Of a DNA stretch of 64,000 bases, positions 1 to 7,475 are shown piece after piece; the first letter of the stretch is position 1, and each line of letters begins with the position of its first letter. Location: the NCBI RefSeq assembly GCF_009865135.1, contig NZ_WWGH01000001.1:2170001-2234000 (forward strand), given 5' to 3'. This stretch comes from Streptomyces sp. SID8374. GTDB taxonomy: Bacteria > Actinomycetota > Actinomycetes > Streptomycetales > Streptomycetaceae. Made by a program: the position numbers and the translations under genes. The notes below the pieces were generated by a model. That model saw only the letters and a list, made by a program, of their open reading frames with translations. It did not search any database and was not told the DNA's origin.

Positions 1-1
1 G

Positions 2-304
2 ATGAGCCCGGCCGGGCTGCGCGAGATCGCGTCGTACGCGCAGTGGATCGGGCCGGACAAGTCCTCCCTGGTCCCGCCGCACACGCTCCTCGCGGACGCG
101 CACGCGGCGGGCCTGAAGGTGGGCGCGTACACCTTCCGCGCGGAGAACCAGTACCTCCCGGCCGCCCACCGCCGGGGTACCGCGCCGAACGACTTCGGCG
201 ACGCGTTCGCCGAGTACGCCTTCCACTACGGGCAGGGCGTGGACGCGGTGGTGACGGACTTCCCGGACATCGCGGTGCAGGCGCGGGAGGAACTGCGCGG
301 TTAA
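2..304 (+). CDS. Glycerophosphodiester phosphodiesterase, C-terminal part (partial)
   Basis: This is the last ~100 residues of a glycerophosphodiester phosphodiesterase (TIM-barrel GDPD family), which hydrolyses deacylated phospholipid glycerophosphodiesters to glycerol-3-phosphate and an alcohol. The family C-terminal pattern is visible: an AHAAGLKVGAYTFRAEN strand, then DFGDAFAEYAFHYGQGVDAVVTDFPD, where the late Gly-Val-Asp-Ala-(x)-x-Thr-Asp-x-Pro is the hallmark of the final barrel strand. The gene enters from upstream of the window, so the ATG at its first codon is internal. It ends 40 bp before the convergent dps-like gene. Confidence 0.85.
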   Translation: MSPAGLREIASYAQWIGPDKSSLVPPHTLLADAHAAGLKVGAYTFRAENQYLPAAHRRGTAPNDFGDAFAEYAFHYGQGVDAVVTDFPDIAVQAREELRG

Positions 305-362
305 GCGCCGGCTCTCAGCGCGTGGTGCGCCAGGCGCCGGTCCTCAGCGCGTGGTGCGCTTG
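305..362. repeat. 29-bp imperfect tandem duplication across the 3' end of the dps-like gene
   Basis: Positions 305-333 and 334-362 are nearly identical (two or three differences). The copied unit includes the last codons and stop codon of the minus-strand Dps gene: tca occurs at 315-317 and again at 344-346. The duplicate lies between the convergent GDPD and Dps genes. It probably arose by slippage; no function is evident. Confidence 0.7.
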
Positions 363-1042
363 CTCGCCGTCTTCTTGGCGGTCTTCTTGGCCGCCGTCCC
401 CGCCGTCTTCTTGGCGGGCGTGGGCAGCGCGGTCTTCTTCGCCGGGGTGCGCTTGGCGGTCGTCCGCTTCGGGGACGCGGCGGCGGCCGCCGCCTCCTCG
501 GTGTCGGCGCCGGCGTTCGACAGGGTGCCGGAGCTGCTCTCCAGGTGGGCGCGGACGAACCACTGGAACTGCTCCAGCCCCCGCAGGTGCTCGATGAGCA
601 GGTCCTCGGTGACCGGGTCGAGTTCGCCGGCCTTCTCGACCGCCTCGCGGTGGTCCTCGATGATCCCCGTGTAGACCAGGTCCAGGGCGCCGAGGTGGGC
701 GATGGCATCGGCGCGGCCGACGCTGTAGTCGTCCCAGGTGCGCTCCTTGACCAGGACGCCCGGCGTGCCCTGCGGCTCGCCGCCGAGGGCGGAGATGCGC
801 TCGGCGGCCGCGTCGGCCATGTCCCGTACGGCGGCGGTCTGCGGGTCCAGCATCTCGTGGACGGCGATGAAGTGCGGCCCGACCACGTTCCAGTGGATGT
901 GCTTGAGCGTCAGGGCGAGGTCGTTGAGCGCGTGCAGGCGCAGCGTCAGGAGGTCGATGACCTGACGGCCCTCGTCGACGCCGAGGCCGGGGACGGTGTA
1001 GCGGGGGGTGCGTGCGGGGGACATGGGGCTCCTCTTCGTCAT
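344..1042 (-). CDS. Dps-family ferritin-like protein with Lys/Ala-rich C-terminal tail
   Basis: Dps proteins form 12-subunit shells that oxidise and store iron and often bind DNA during starvation or oxidative stress. Residues ~20-175 show the Dps four-helix bundle: the HWNVVGPHFIAVHEMLD segment carries the His/Asp/Glu ferroxidase residues, followed by DMADAAAERISALGG. The last ~45 residues are an extra tail of AKKT/AKRT-type repeats rich in Lys, Ala and Thr, like histone H1 tails; such tails bind DNA in other Dps proteins. A second ATG (1024) starting MSPARTPRY is possible; that ATG follows a GAGGAGCCCC sequence and may be the real start. Next to transketolase and close to sodF, consistent with a stress-related context. 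Confidence 0.88.
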   Translation of the reverse strand: MTKRSPMSPARTPRYTVPGLGVDEGRQVIDLLTLRLHALNDLALTLKHIHWNVVGPHFIAVHEMLDPQTAAVRDMADAAAERISALGGEPQGTPGVLVKERTWDDYSVGRADAIAHLGALDLVYTGIIEDHREAVEKAGELDPVTEDLLIEHLRGLEQFQWFVRAHLESSSGTLSNAGADTEEAAAAAASPKRTTAKRTPAKKTALPTPAKKTAGTAAKKTAKKTASKRTTR

Positions 1043-1078
1043 CGGGAAACAGTGGACGGGTGTGTGCCGGGTGGGGGT

Positions 1079-3313
1079 TCAGCCGGCGTCGGCGGTGCCG
1101 CCTTCGGTCGGAGTGGCTCCGGCGCGCTCCCCGCCGGGCCGGACGGGGCCCGCCGCGTCGCGGATGCTCGCCAGGGCGGCGTCGGCCACCGCGCGCGGGG
1201 TGATGCCGAACTCCTCGTACAGGCGCTCGTAGGGGGCGGACGCGCCGAAGTGCTCCAGGCTGACCATGCGGCCCGCGTCGCCGACGACGTCCCGCCAGCC
1301 CTGGGCGACGGCCGCCTCGACGCTGACCCTGGCCCGTACCGCGGGCGGCAGGACCTCGTCCTGGTACGCGTACGGCTGGTCGGCGAACCACTCGCGGCAG
1401 GGCAGGGAGACCACCCGCGCGTCATGGCCCTCGGCGGCCAGCAACTCGCGCGCCTCCAGGGCGATGTGGACCTCGGAGCCGGTGCCGATGAGGATGACGT
1501 CGGGCGTCTCCTTGCGGCTGTCGGCGAGGACGTAGCCGCCCCGGGCCGCTCCGGAGGCGGGGGCGTAGGCGCCTTCGCCCTCGCCCCGCTCCAGGACCGG
1601 CAGCGGCTGCCGGGTGAGGGCGAGGCCGGCGGGGCGGTCGTGGTGCTCCAGGACGGTGCGCCAGCAGACGGAGGTCTCGTTGGCGTCGGCGGGCCGTACG
1701 ACGTCGAGGCCGGGGATCGCGCGGAGGGCGGCCAGCTGCTCCACCGGCTGGTGGGTGGGGCCGTCCTCGCCGAGGCCGATGGAGTCGTGGGTCCAGACGT
1801 AGGTGACCGGCAGCTTCATCAGGGCGGCGAGGCGGACGGCCGGGCGCATGTAGTCGCTGAAGATCAGGAACGTACCGCCGTAGGGGCGGGTGAGGCTCTG
1901 GAGCGCGATGCCGTTGAGGACGGCGCCCATGGCGTGCTCGCGGATGCCGAAGTGGAGCGTGCGGCCGTAGGGGTTGCCCGGGAACTCGCCCGTCTGCTTC
2001 CCCTCCGGTACGAAGGACGGCTCGCCCTCCATGGTGGTGTTGTTGCTGCCCGCGAGGTCGGCCGAGCCGCCCCACAGCTCGGGCAGCACGGGCGCCAGTG
2101 CGGTCAGCACATCGCCGGAGGCCTTGCGGGTGGCGATGCCCTTGGGGTCGGCGTCGAAGACGGGCAGGCTGTCGGTCCACCCGTCGGGGAACTTCTGCTC
2201 CAGCAGCCGGTCCAGGAGTGCGGCGCGCCCGGGGTTGTCGGAGCGCCACCGCTGGTAGGAGGGCTCCCAGGCGCGGTGGGCCTCGGCGCCCCGCTCCCGT
2301 ACCGCACGGACGTGCTTCAGTACGTCGTCCTCGACGGTGAAGTCGGCGTCCGGGTCGAAGCCGAGCAGCTTCTTGGTGGCCGCGACCTCGTCGTCGCCGA
2401 GCGCGGAGCCGTGGGCCTTGCCGGTGTTCTGCTTGGTCGGGGCGGGCCAGCCGATGATCGTGCGCAGCAGGATCAGGGAGGGGCGGCCGGTCTCGTTCTT
2501 CGCGGCCTCGACGGCGGCGAGGAGGGCGTCGACGTCCTCCACGTAGTCGCCGGTGCGGGTGAAGTCGACCGTCTGGACGTGCCAGCCGTACGCGGCGTAG
2601 CGGGCGGTCACGTCCTCGCTGAAGGCGATGTCGGTGTCGTCCTCGATGGAGATGTGGTTCGAGTCGTAGAAGACGACGAGGTTGCCCAGCTCCTGGTGTC
2701 CGGCCAGCGAACTGGCCTCGGACGTCACGCCTTCCATGAGGTCGCCGTCGGAGGCGACGACGTACACGTGGTGGTCGAAGGGGCTGGTGCCGGCCGGTGC
2801 GTCGGGGTCGAGGAGGCCGCGCTCGCGGCGGGCCGCCATGGCCATGCCGACGGCGGAGGCGAGCCCCTGGCCGAGCGGCCCGGTGGTGATCTCGACGCCC
2901 CGGGTGTGGCGGTACTCCGGGTGGCCGGGGGTGGAGGAGCCCCAGGTGCGCAGCGCCTTCAGGTCCTCCAGCTCCATGCCGTAACCGCTCAGGTACAGCT
3001 GAATGTAGAGGGTGAGGCTGGAGTGGCCGCAGGAGAGCACGAAGCGGTCGCGGCCGAGCCACTGGTCGTCGGCCGGGTCGTGGCGCATGACCTGCTGGAA
3101 GAGCAGGTACGCCAGCGGGGCCAGGCTCATCGCGGTGCCGGGGTGGCCGTGGCCCGCCTTCTGCACGGCGTCGGCGGCGAGCAGCCGCACGGTGTCGACG
3201 GCACGGACGTCGAGGGGGCCCCAGCCCGCCGCGTCCGCGACCGGCAGGGCCAGCTTCGGGTCGCGGCCGCGGTCCGGGCCGTCCGGCGCTTCGGGGGCGT
3301 TGGGGGGTGCCAT
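1079..3313 (-). CDS. tkt: Transketolase
   Basis: Transketolase transfers a two-carbon ketol unit between sugar phosphates in the non-oxidative pentose phosphate pathway, using thiamine diphosphate and Mg2+. The 744-residue product has the N-terminal TPP domain (KAGHGHPG, GPLGQGLASAVGMA, ASDGDLMEGVTSEA), the central pyrimidine-binding domain (DLAGSN, HFGIREHAMG, THDSIGLGEDGPTHQPVEQ) and the C-terminal domain (LIGTGSEVHIALEA). The start at 3313 is chosen because AGGAGG lies 5 nt upstream; the frame stays open further upstream but lacks family similarity there. The usual tal-zwf-opcA neighbours are absent, so this may be a second, stand-alone copy. That last point is inference. Confidence 0.95.
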   Translation of the reverse strand: MAPPNAPEAPDGPDRGRDPKLALPVADAAGWGPLDVRAVDTVRLLAADAVQKAGHGHPGTAMSLAPLAYLLFQQVMRHDPADDQWLGRDRFVLSCGHSSLTLYIQLYLSGYGMELEDLKALRTWGSSTPGHPEYRHTRGVEITTGPLGQGLASAVGMAMAARRERGLLDPDAPAGTSPFDHHVYVVASDGDLMEGVTSEASSLAGHQELGNLVVFYDSNHISIEDDTDIAFSEDVTARYAAYGWHVQTVDFTRTGDYVEDVDALLAAVEAAKNETGRPSLILLRTIIGWPAPTKQNTGKAHGSALGDDEVAATKKLLGFDPDADFTVEDDVLKHVRAVRERGAEAHRAWEPSYQRWRSDNPGRAALLDRLLEQKFPDGWTDSLPVFDADPKGIATRKASGDVLTALAPVLPELWGGSADLAGSNNTTMEGEPSFVPEGKQTGEFPGNPYGRTLHFGIREHAMGAVLNGIALQSLTRPYGGTFLIFSDYMRPAVRLAALMKLPVTYVWTHDSIGLGEDGPTHQPVEQLAALRAIPGLDVVRPADANETSVCWRTVLEHHDRPAGLALTRQPLPVLERGEGEGAYAPASGAARGGYVLADSRKETPDVILIGTGSEVHIALEARELLAAEGHDARVVSLPCREWFADQPYAYQDEVLPPAVRARVSVEAAVAQGWRDVVGDAGRMVSLEHFGASAPYERLYEEFGITPRAVADAALASIRDAAGPVRPGGERAGATPTEGGTADAG

Positions 3314-3520
3314 CAAGTCCTCCTGGTCGGTGGGGCTGGCGGGCGGGCGGCGCACCTGCGGGCCCCGGCCCCGAGCCGCCCGGCTGCTTGGCCGGGTCCC
3401 CCGGGAAGCGGCGTCCAAACATGGGCGCCCACAGGGAGAGGGGCAGGCGAGAAGACAGAACGCCTTTATAACAAGAAAAGGGAGGATAATAGGACACCCG
3501 ACGAGAACGAGAGGCCCACC

Positions 3521-3895
3521 ATGTCGAAGAAACCGCCCCGGCACGGCGAGGGGCCGAGCAGGTTCAAGGGCGAGGAGCAGCACGGCTGGTCCCCCGATGT
3601 CGACGGGACGTCGCAGCGGCCCAACCCCAGCGCGCACCGCTCCTTCAACCCGGACACGTACGCCCCCGAGTCGGACAGGCCCCGGAAGAAGCCGACCGAG
3701 GAGGAGAAGCGCGCCTCCCTGGAAGGCACCACGACGGAGAGCGCGACGAGCCGCGGGGAGGACCGCGGCAAGGACTCCGACATGCACAGCACCGGCCGAC
3801 GCGGCAGGTCCCGGCGCCCCAGCGGCGAGAAGGACGCGTCCGCCCATACGGGTGTCGACCCGGAGGAGCGGAAGGGCGGCGACCCGACGCACTGA
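3521..3895 (+). CDS. Small, very hydrophilic hypothetical protein
   Basis: A 124-residue protein of unknown function. It is strongly charged and rich in Lys, Arg, Glu, Asp, Ser, Thr and Gly, with no hydrophobic core, signal peptide or membrane segment, so it is probably intrinsically disordered. The composition recalls hydrophilin or stress proteins, but I see no family motif. The ATG at 3521 has GAGAGG 7 nt upstream. The gene is divergent from transketolase and followed by a perfect hairpin terminator, which supports it as an independent transcription unit. The 207-bp divergent region upstream includes an AT-rich stretch unusual here (3462-3490) that may be the promoter. Confidence 0.7.
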   Translation: MSKKPPRHGEGPSRFKGEEQHGWSPDVDGTSQRPNPSAHRSFNPDTYAPESDRPRKKPTEEEKRASLEGTTTESATSRGEDRGKDSDMHSTGRRGRSRRPSGEKDASAHTGVDPEERKGGDPTH

Positions 3896-3913
3896 GCCGT
3901 CAGCACCCACCGA

Positions 3914-3948
3914 CGCGGGCCCGTCCGGTTCAGCCGGACGGGCCCGCG
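3914..3948. terminator. Hairpin terminator after the small hydrophilic gene
   Basis: A perfect 15-bp stem (3914-3928 with 3934-3948) encloses a 5-nt loop, starting 18 bp after the stop codon. There is no strong U tract, as is common in Streptomyces. Confidence 0.75.
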
Positions 3949-4042
3949 TACGCATGTCCCGGCCCGCCGCGCCCCGGACCCTCGGCAGGTCCTAGGCCGA
4001 AGGGCTGATCACTTCACGGACCTTCCTGCTGTTAGCCTGCTC

Positions 4043-4059
4043 TTGCATATAGGTTGCAA
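4043..4059 (+). promoter_or_regulatory. Nur (nickel-uptake regulator) box upstream of sodF
   Basis: The sequence TTGCAT-ATAGG-TTGCAA (4043-4059) matches the published Streptomyces Nur box tTGCaa-N5-ttGCAA with one deviation. It lies 42 bp before the sodF start. Nur is a Fur-family repressor that, with nickel bound, silences the iron superoxide dismutase gene. A TATAGG at 4048-4053 inside the box could be a -10 element, so the bound repressor would block RNA polymerase; that placement is my inference. Confidence 0.8.
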
Positions 4060-4101
4060 TAACAACTGGACGGCATTCCCAGCAGTCGGAGGGCTCGCAT
4101 C

Positions 4102-4743
4102 ATGGCCACGTACACGCTCCCGGAACTCCCGTACGACTACGCGGCGCTCGAACCGGTCATCAACCCGCAGATCATCGAGCTGCACCACGACAAGCACCAC
4201 GCCGCGTACGTCAAGGGCGCGAACGACACCCTGGAGCAGCTGGAGGAGGCCCGCGACAAGGAGGCCTGGGGAGCCATCAACGGCCTCCAGAAGAACCTCG
4301 CGTTCCACCTCTCCGGCCACATCCTGCACTCGATCTACTGGCACAACATGACGGGCGACGGCGGCGGCGAGCCCCTCGCGGCGGACGGCGTGGGCGACCT
4401 CGCCGACGCGATCACCGAGTCCTTCGGCACGTTCGCGGGCTTCAAGTCCCAGCTCACGAAGGCCTCGGCCACCACCCAGGGCTCCGGCTGGGGCGTGCTC
4501 GCGTACGAGCCCCTCAGCGGCAAGCTCATCGTGGAGCAGGTCTACGACCACCAGGGCAACGTGGGCCAGGGCTCGGTCCCGATCCTGGTCTTCGACGCCT
4601 GGGAGCACGCCTTCTACCTCCAGTACAAGAACCAGAAGGTCGACTTCATCGAGGCGATGTGGCAGGTCGTCAACTGGCAGGACGTGGCCAAGCGTTACGC
4701 CGCCGCCAAGGAGCGCGCGGACGTGCTGCTGCTCGCCCCCTGA
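4102..4743 (+). CDS. sodF: Superoxide dismutase, Fe type
   Basis: This enzyme dismutates superoxide to oxygen and hydrogen peroxide in the cytoplasm. The 213-residue product is full length for the Fe/Mn family. The four metal ligands are recognisable: His28 in ELHHDKHH, the His of LHSIYWHN, and the Asp and His of [13 protein letters not shown]. In Streptomyces the Fe enzyme is made when nickel is scarce, replacing the Ni enzyme SodN; the Nur box just upstream fits that control. Assignment as Fe rather than Mn rests on that regulatory context and on the known biology of the genus, not on a diagnostic residue. It is monocistronic, with its own terminator. Confidence 0.93.
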   Translation: MATYTLPELPYDYAALEPVINPQIIELHHDKHHAAYVKGANDTLEQLEEARDKEAWGAINGLQKNLAFHLSGHILHSIYWHNMTGDGGGEPLAADGVGDLADAITESFGTFAGFKSQLTKASATTQGSGWGVLAYEPLSGKLIVEQVYDHQGNVGQGSVPILVFDAWEHAFYLQYKNQKVDFIEAMWQVVNWQDVAKRYAAAKERADVLLLAP

Positions 4744-4821
4744 TGTGACGCCGGCGCACCACAGACGTCCTGCCTCGTGATCGTCTTCTCAACCTTCACC
4801 ACGGCAGGCGGATGGACGGAG

Positions 4822-4852
4822 AGCCCCCGCGAGGACGTGACTCGCGGGGGCT
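4822..4852 (+). terminator. Terminator of sodF
   Basis: A perfect 12-bp stem (4822-4833 with 4841-4852) and a 7-nt loop, followed by TTCCCC, lie ~80 bp after the sodF stop. Confidence 0.85.
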
Positions 4853-4882
4853 TTCCCCTGCGCTGAACCGGGTTGTTAGCCA

Positions 4883-4900
4883 TTTAGCTCATATGCTAAA
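4883..4900. promoter_or_regulatory. Inverted-repeat operator in front of the arsR-like gene
   Basis: TTTAGC-TCATAT-GCTAAA is a perfect 6-bp inverted repeat with a 6-bp spacer, ending 8 bp before the ATG of the ArsR-family gene. A further TTAGC lies at 4876-4880. ArsR repressors bind such AT-rich dyads and often control themselves, so autoregulation is likely (inference). Confidence 0.6.
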
Positions 4901-4908
4901 CATGGGAC

Positions 4909-5286
4909 ATGGAACCACCCTCCGGCGCTGCCTCTCCCTCCGCCTCCGGCCTTGCCCCCGCTTCCGATGACGAGGCGAGCGCCTTCCGCGCGCTGGCCGA
5001 CCCCACCAGGCGCCAGATCCTGGAGGATCTGCGCGGGGGCGAGCTGGCCGCCGGGGAGATCGCGAGCCGGTTCTCGATCAGCGCCCCGTCCATCTCGCGC
5101 CATCTGGGCGTCCTCAAAGGGGCCGGGCTCGTCACCGAGCGCCGTGACGCCAACCGCATCCTCTACTCGCTCGCCGAGGAGCGCCTCGCCATGTGCGTGG
5201 GGCGCTTCCTGAGCGCGGTGTGCCCCGAACAGATCGTGCTCCGCCACACGAAGTGGCGCCCCTCCCCCGAAGGCGACGCCTCATGA
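4909..5286 (+). CDS. ArsR-family transcriptional regulator
   Basis: A 125-residue winged-helix repressor. After a ~20-residue Ala/Ser/Pro-rich leader comes the ArsR HTH: FRALADPTRRQILEDL, ELAAGEIASRF, SISAPSISRHLGVLKGAGLV as recognition helix, then the wing ERRDANRILYSL. The metal-binding ELCVCDL cysteine motif of ArsR/SmtB is absent, so it belongs to the SdpR/YczG-like, non-metal-sensing branch. No codon upstream of 4909 in frame can start (a stop lies at 4897) and there is no good ribosome site, so the mRNA may be leaderless. Its stop overlaps the ATG of the next gene, so the two are translationally coupled. Confidence 0.88.
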   Translation: MEPPSGAASPSASGLAPASDDEASAFRALADPTRRQILEDLRGGELAAGEIASRFSISAPSISRHLGVLKGAGLVTERRDANRILYSLAEERLAMCVGRFLSAVCPEQIVLRHTKWRPSPEGDAS

Positions 5287-6026
5287 TCCGGCCCCGGCTC
5301 TCCAGCACCATCGAACGCCGCCTTTTGGTGAACTACCGGGTGGACCCGCACGTCGCGGCGGCCCTGCTGCCCGCGCCGCTGCGGCCCCAACTGGTGCGCG
5401 GCCAGGCGGTGGCGGGCATCTGCCTGCTCCGGATCGGCGGCGTCCGCCCCGGCTGGGCCCCGGCGGTGACCGGGCTGACCAGCGAGAACGCGGCGCACCG
5501 GATCTCCGTCGAGTGGGACGGCCCGGACGGTGTGGAGCGCGGCGTCTACATCCCGCGCCGTGACACCGCCTCCCGCCTCAACGCCTTCGCGGGCGGCCGG
5601 ATCTACCCCGGTGAGCACGGCCGGGCGGACTTCACGGTGCGGGAGGAGGCCGACGCGGTACGGGTGGCCTTCGCGACCCGGGACGGTGAGGTGGAGGTCG
5701 ACGCGACGGTGGAGCCGGCCGAGGAGCTGCGCGGGAGCGGGCTGTTCACGGACCTGGCGGAGGCGTCGGAGTTCTTCCGCCTGGGCAGCCGGGGCCTCTC
5801 CCCCAACGCCGGGGGCACGCACCTGGACGTCCTCGAACTCTCCACGGACGCCTGGAAGGTGACGGCGGGCCGGCCCCGTACCGTACGCTCCTCGTTCTTC
5901 GAGGACCCGGACCGCTTCCCGCCCGGCAGTGCGGTGCTGGACAGCGCCCTGGTGATGCGGGGCGTGGCGGCGGACTGGTCGCAGGGGGAGCCGATGCGGG
6001 TGGGGTGCGGGGCGGGGGTGGCGTAG
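5283..6026 (+). CDS. DUF2071 (YqjF-like) family protein
   Basis: A 247-residue protein resembling DUF2071/YqjF proteins, whose fold is related to acetoacetate decarboxylase. Seen here: RRLLVNYRVDPHVAAALLP at the N-terminus, the conserved ICLLRIGGVRPGW, then the SENAAHRISVEWDG and GVYIPRRDTAS strands, and SSFFEDPDRFPPGSAVLDSALVMRG near the end. The biochemical role of the family is unknown. The start overlaps the arsR stop by four bases (ATGA), so the regulator and this protein form one unit; the ArsR protein probably represses both. In other bacteria similar pairs are linked to xenobiotic or stress response. Confidence 0.8.
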   Translation: MIRPRLSSTIERRLLVNYRVDPHVAAALLPAPLRPQLVRGQAVAGICLLRIGGVRPGWAPAVTGLTSENAAHRISVEWDGPDGVERGVYIPRRDTASRLNAFAGGRIYPGEHGRADFTVREEADAVRVAFATRDGEVEVDATVEPAEELRGSGLFTDLAEASEFFRLGSRGLSPNAGGTHLDVLELSTDAWKVTAGRPRTVRSSFFEDPDRFPPGSAVLDSALVMRGVAADWSQGEPMRVGCGAGVA

Positions 6027-6205
6027 GAGGGGCGTGAGGAACCCCGCGCCCCACGGGGCCGGTGCGGCGTGAGAGATCCCCGTGGCCTCATGGGGCCGGT
6101 GCGGCGTAAGAAATCCGCGCGCCTCATGGGGCCGGTGCGGCGTGAGAAATCCCCGTGCCTCATGGGGTCGTTGCGGCGTAAGAAATCCCCGCGCCTCAGC
6201 CGGGC
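6024..6205. repeat. 36-bp minisatellite, about five copies
   Basis: A tandem array with a period of 36 (once 37) bp. The landmark ggtgcggcgt recurs at 6061, 6098, 6134 and 6170 (last with one mismatch), with a degenerate unit before it. Each unit has a small dyad, CCCC and GGGG flanking about nine bases including CCTCAT. The array fills most of the gap between the DUF2071 gene and the acetyltransferase gene. Because 36 is a multiple of three, several frames stay open through it, giving spurious 12-residue repeat peptides. There are no unique spacers, so it is not CRISPR. Confidence 0.85.
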
Positions 6206-6263
6206 GAGGCTGCCACGATGACCTTCGTACGCCTGCCCGCGCCCCCTCCCCGGAAGCGAGTCC

Positions 6264-6917
6264 ATGAGTTCTGCCCCCGTCCCGGCCGACCCCACCGCCC
6301 TGCACCCGATGCCCGGCCAGCCGCGCGTGGTGCAGTTGAAGCCGCTGGTCACCTCGGAGCTGATCGAGGTGGGAGCGTACTCGTACTACGACGACCCGGA
6401 GCACGCCGCGGAGTTCGAGACCCGGAACGTGCTCTACCACTACGGGCCGGAGCGCCTGGTGATCGGGAAGTTCTGCGCGCTGGGCACGGGGGTGCGGTTC
6501 CTCATGAACGGCTCCAACCACCGGATGGACGGCCCGTCCACCTTCCCGTTCCCGACGCTCGGCGGCTCCTGGGCCGACCACTTCGACCTGCTGACGAACC
6601 TGCCCGACCGGGGCGACACGGTGATCGGCAACGACGTGTGGATCGGCTACGAGGCGGTCGTCATGCCGGGCGTCCGCATCGGGCACGGTGCGATCGTCAG
6701 CTCGCGGTCCGTGGTCGTCTCGGACGTCCCGGACTACGGCATCGTCGGCGGCAACCCGGCCCGGCTGCTCCGCACCCGTTACGAGGAGGCGGACATCGCG
6801 CGGCTGCTGGCGGTGGCCTGGTGGGACTGGCCGGCGGACCATCTGACGCGCCACATCCGTACGGTGATGTCGGGCACGGTGGCGGAGCTGGAGGCGGCGG
6901 CACGGGACGCGGGGTGA
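6264..6917 (+). CDS. Vat/CatB-type xenobiotic O-acetyltransferase
   Basis: A 217-residue left-handed beta-helix acetyltransferase of the Vat (streptogramin A) / CatB (chloramphenicol) family, which moves acetyl from acetyl-CoA to a hydroxyl of a drug or similar molecule. Diagnostic features are NGSNHRMDG, holding the catalytic His of the Vat family, the hexapeptide repeats IGNDVWIGYEAVVMPGVRIGHGAIVSSRSVV, and PDYGIVGGNPARLLRTRY. After it comes a helical WWDWPADHL segment, also typical. Start ATG 6264 has GGAAG 10 nt upstream. Whether it gives streptogramin resistance here cannot be read from sequence; many environmental members have unknown substrates. Convergent with the next gene. Confidence 0.88.
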   Translation: MSSAPVPADPTALHPMPGQPRVVQLKPLVTSELIEVGAYSYYDDPEHAAEFETRNVLYHYGPERLVIGKFCALGTGVRFLMNGSNHRMDGPSTFPFPTLGGSWADHFDLLTNLPDRGDTVIGNDVWIGYEAVVMPGVRIGHGAIVSSRSVVVSDVPDYGIVGGNPARLLRTRYEEADIARLLAVAWWDWPADHLTRHIRTVMSGTVAELEAAARDAG

Positions 6918-6982
6918 GGGGCCCGCGTGGTGTCCCGTGTCCCATGTCCCGCTGACGCCACCGCCACCGTCACCGCCGCCGG

Positions 6983-7435
6983 TCAGGCCATGGAGGTCGC
7001 CGGTTGCGGGGTGGACTTGCGGACCACCTTGGCGGCGCTGAGGTCGACGGAGTTCGGCAGCATCGCCTGCGGGCGCAGAAGATCCTTGAGCAGGTACTGC
7101 ATCAGGTCGGCACCGGACGTGGCCTTGAGCGCGGCGGCGAGCTGCGGATTGGTGTCCGAGAGGCGCTGGATCTCCACAACGGCCCGTTCCACGAGACCCG
7201 GCACGATGTCGCGCCCCATCAGCGTGTTGGAACGCAGCCGCTCGGAGTAGGCCTTGGCCTCGGGGCCGGGGGTTCCGTAGGTCATGGCGCTGTGCTGGTC
7301 GGCCGCCACCTGGGCCATGACGAACATGATCTGGCCCCTGCGCTCGGCGTCCTGCTCCGCCATCATCTCGGCGACACCTTGGTCCATGTCGTACTCGGCC
7401 CTGTTCGCGCCGGGGTCGAACCTCCGTACCGGCAA
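6983..7435 (-). CDS. Hypothetical protein downstream of the DUF4157 gene
   Basis: About 150 residues, unrecognised. It is mostly helical and soluble (QGVAEMMAEQDAERRGQIMF, VERAVVEIQRLSDTNPQLAA), without signal peptide or membrane segment. The best long start is a TTG at 7435 with no ribosome site; an internal ATG at 7387 would shorten it by 16 residues. It lies 40 bp after the DUF4157 protein gene on the same strand, probably co-transcribed. Position makes it a candidate immunity or accessory protein for that gene, but there is no sequence evidence for that role. Confidence 0.6.
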   Translation of the reverse strand: MPVRRFDPGANRAEYDMDQGVAEMMAEQDAERRGQIMFVMAQVAADQHSAMTYGTPGPEAKAYSERLRSNTLMGRDIVPGLVERAVVEIQRLSDTNPQLAAALKATSGADLMQYLLKDLLRPQAMLPNSVDLSAAKVVRKSTPQPATSMA

Positions 7436-7475
7436 GGAGAAGTCGGCCGAGAAGTCGGCCTCGCGGGCGGGGAGC

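Noticed and set aside
545..3895. Very long open frame antisense to transketolase
   Set aside because: High GC keeps the complementary frames open; it lacks family motifs and runs through the intergenic region, while the transketolase reading is unambiguous.
6024..6205. CRISPR array
   Set aside because: Units follow each other without unique spacers and no cas genes are near; the same holds for 37130-37345.
6082..6267. 12-residue-repeat peptide read from the 36-bp array
   Set aside because: No ribosome site and several frames are equally open; unlike the array before malQ there is no independent sign of translation.
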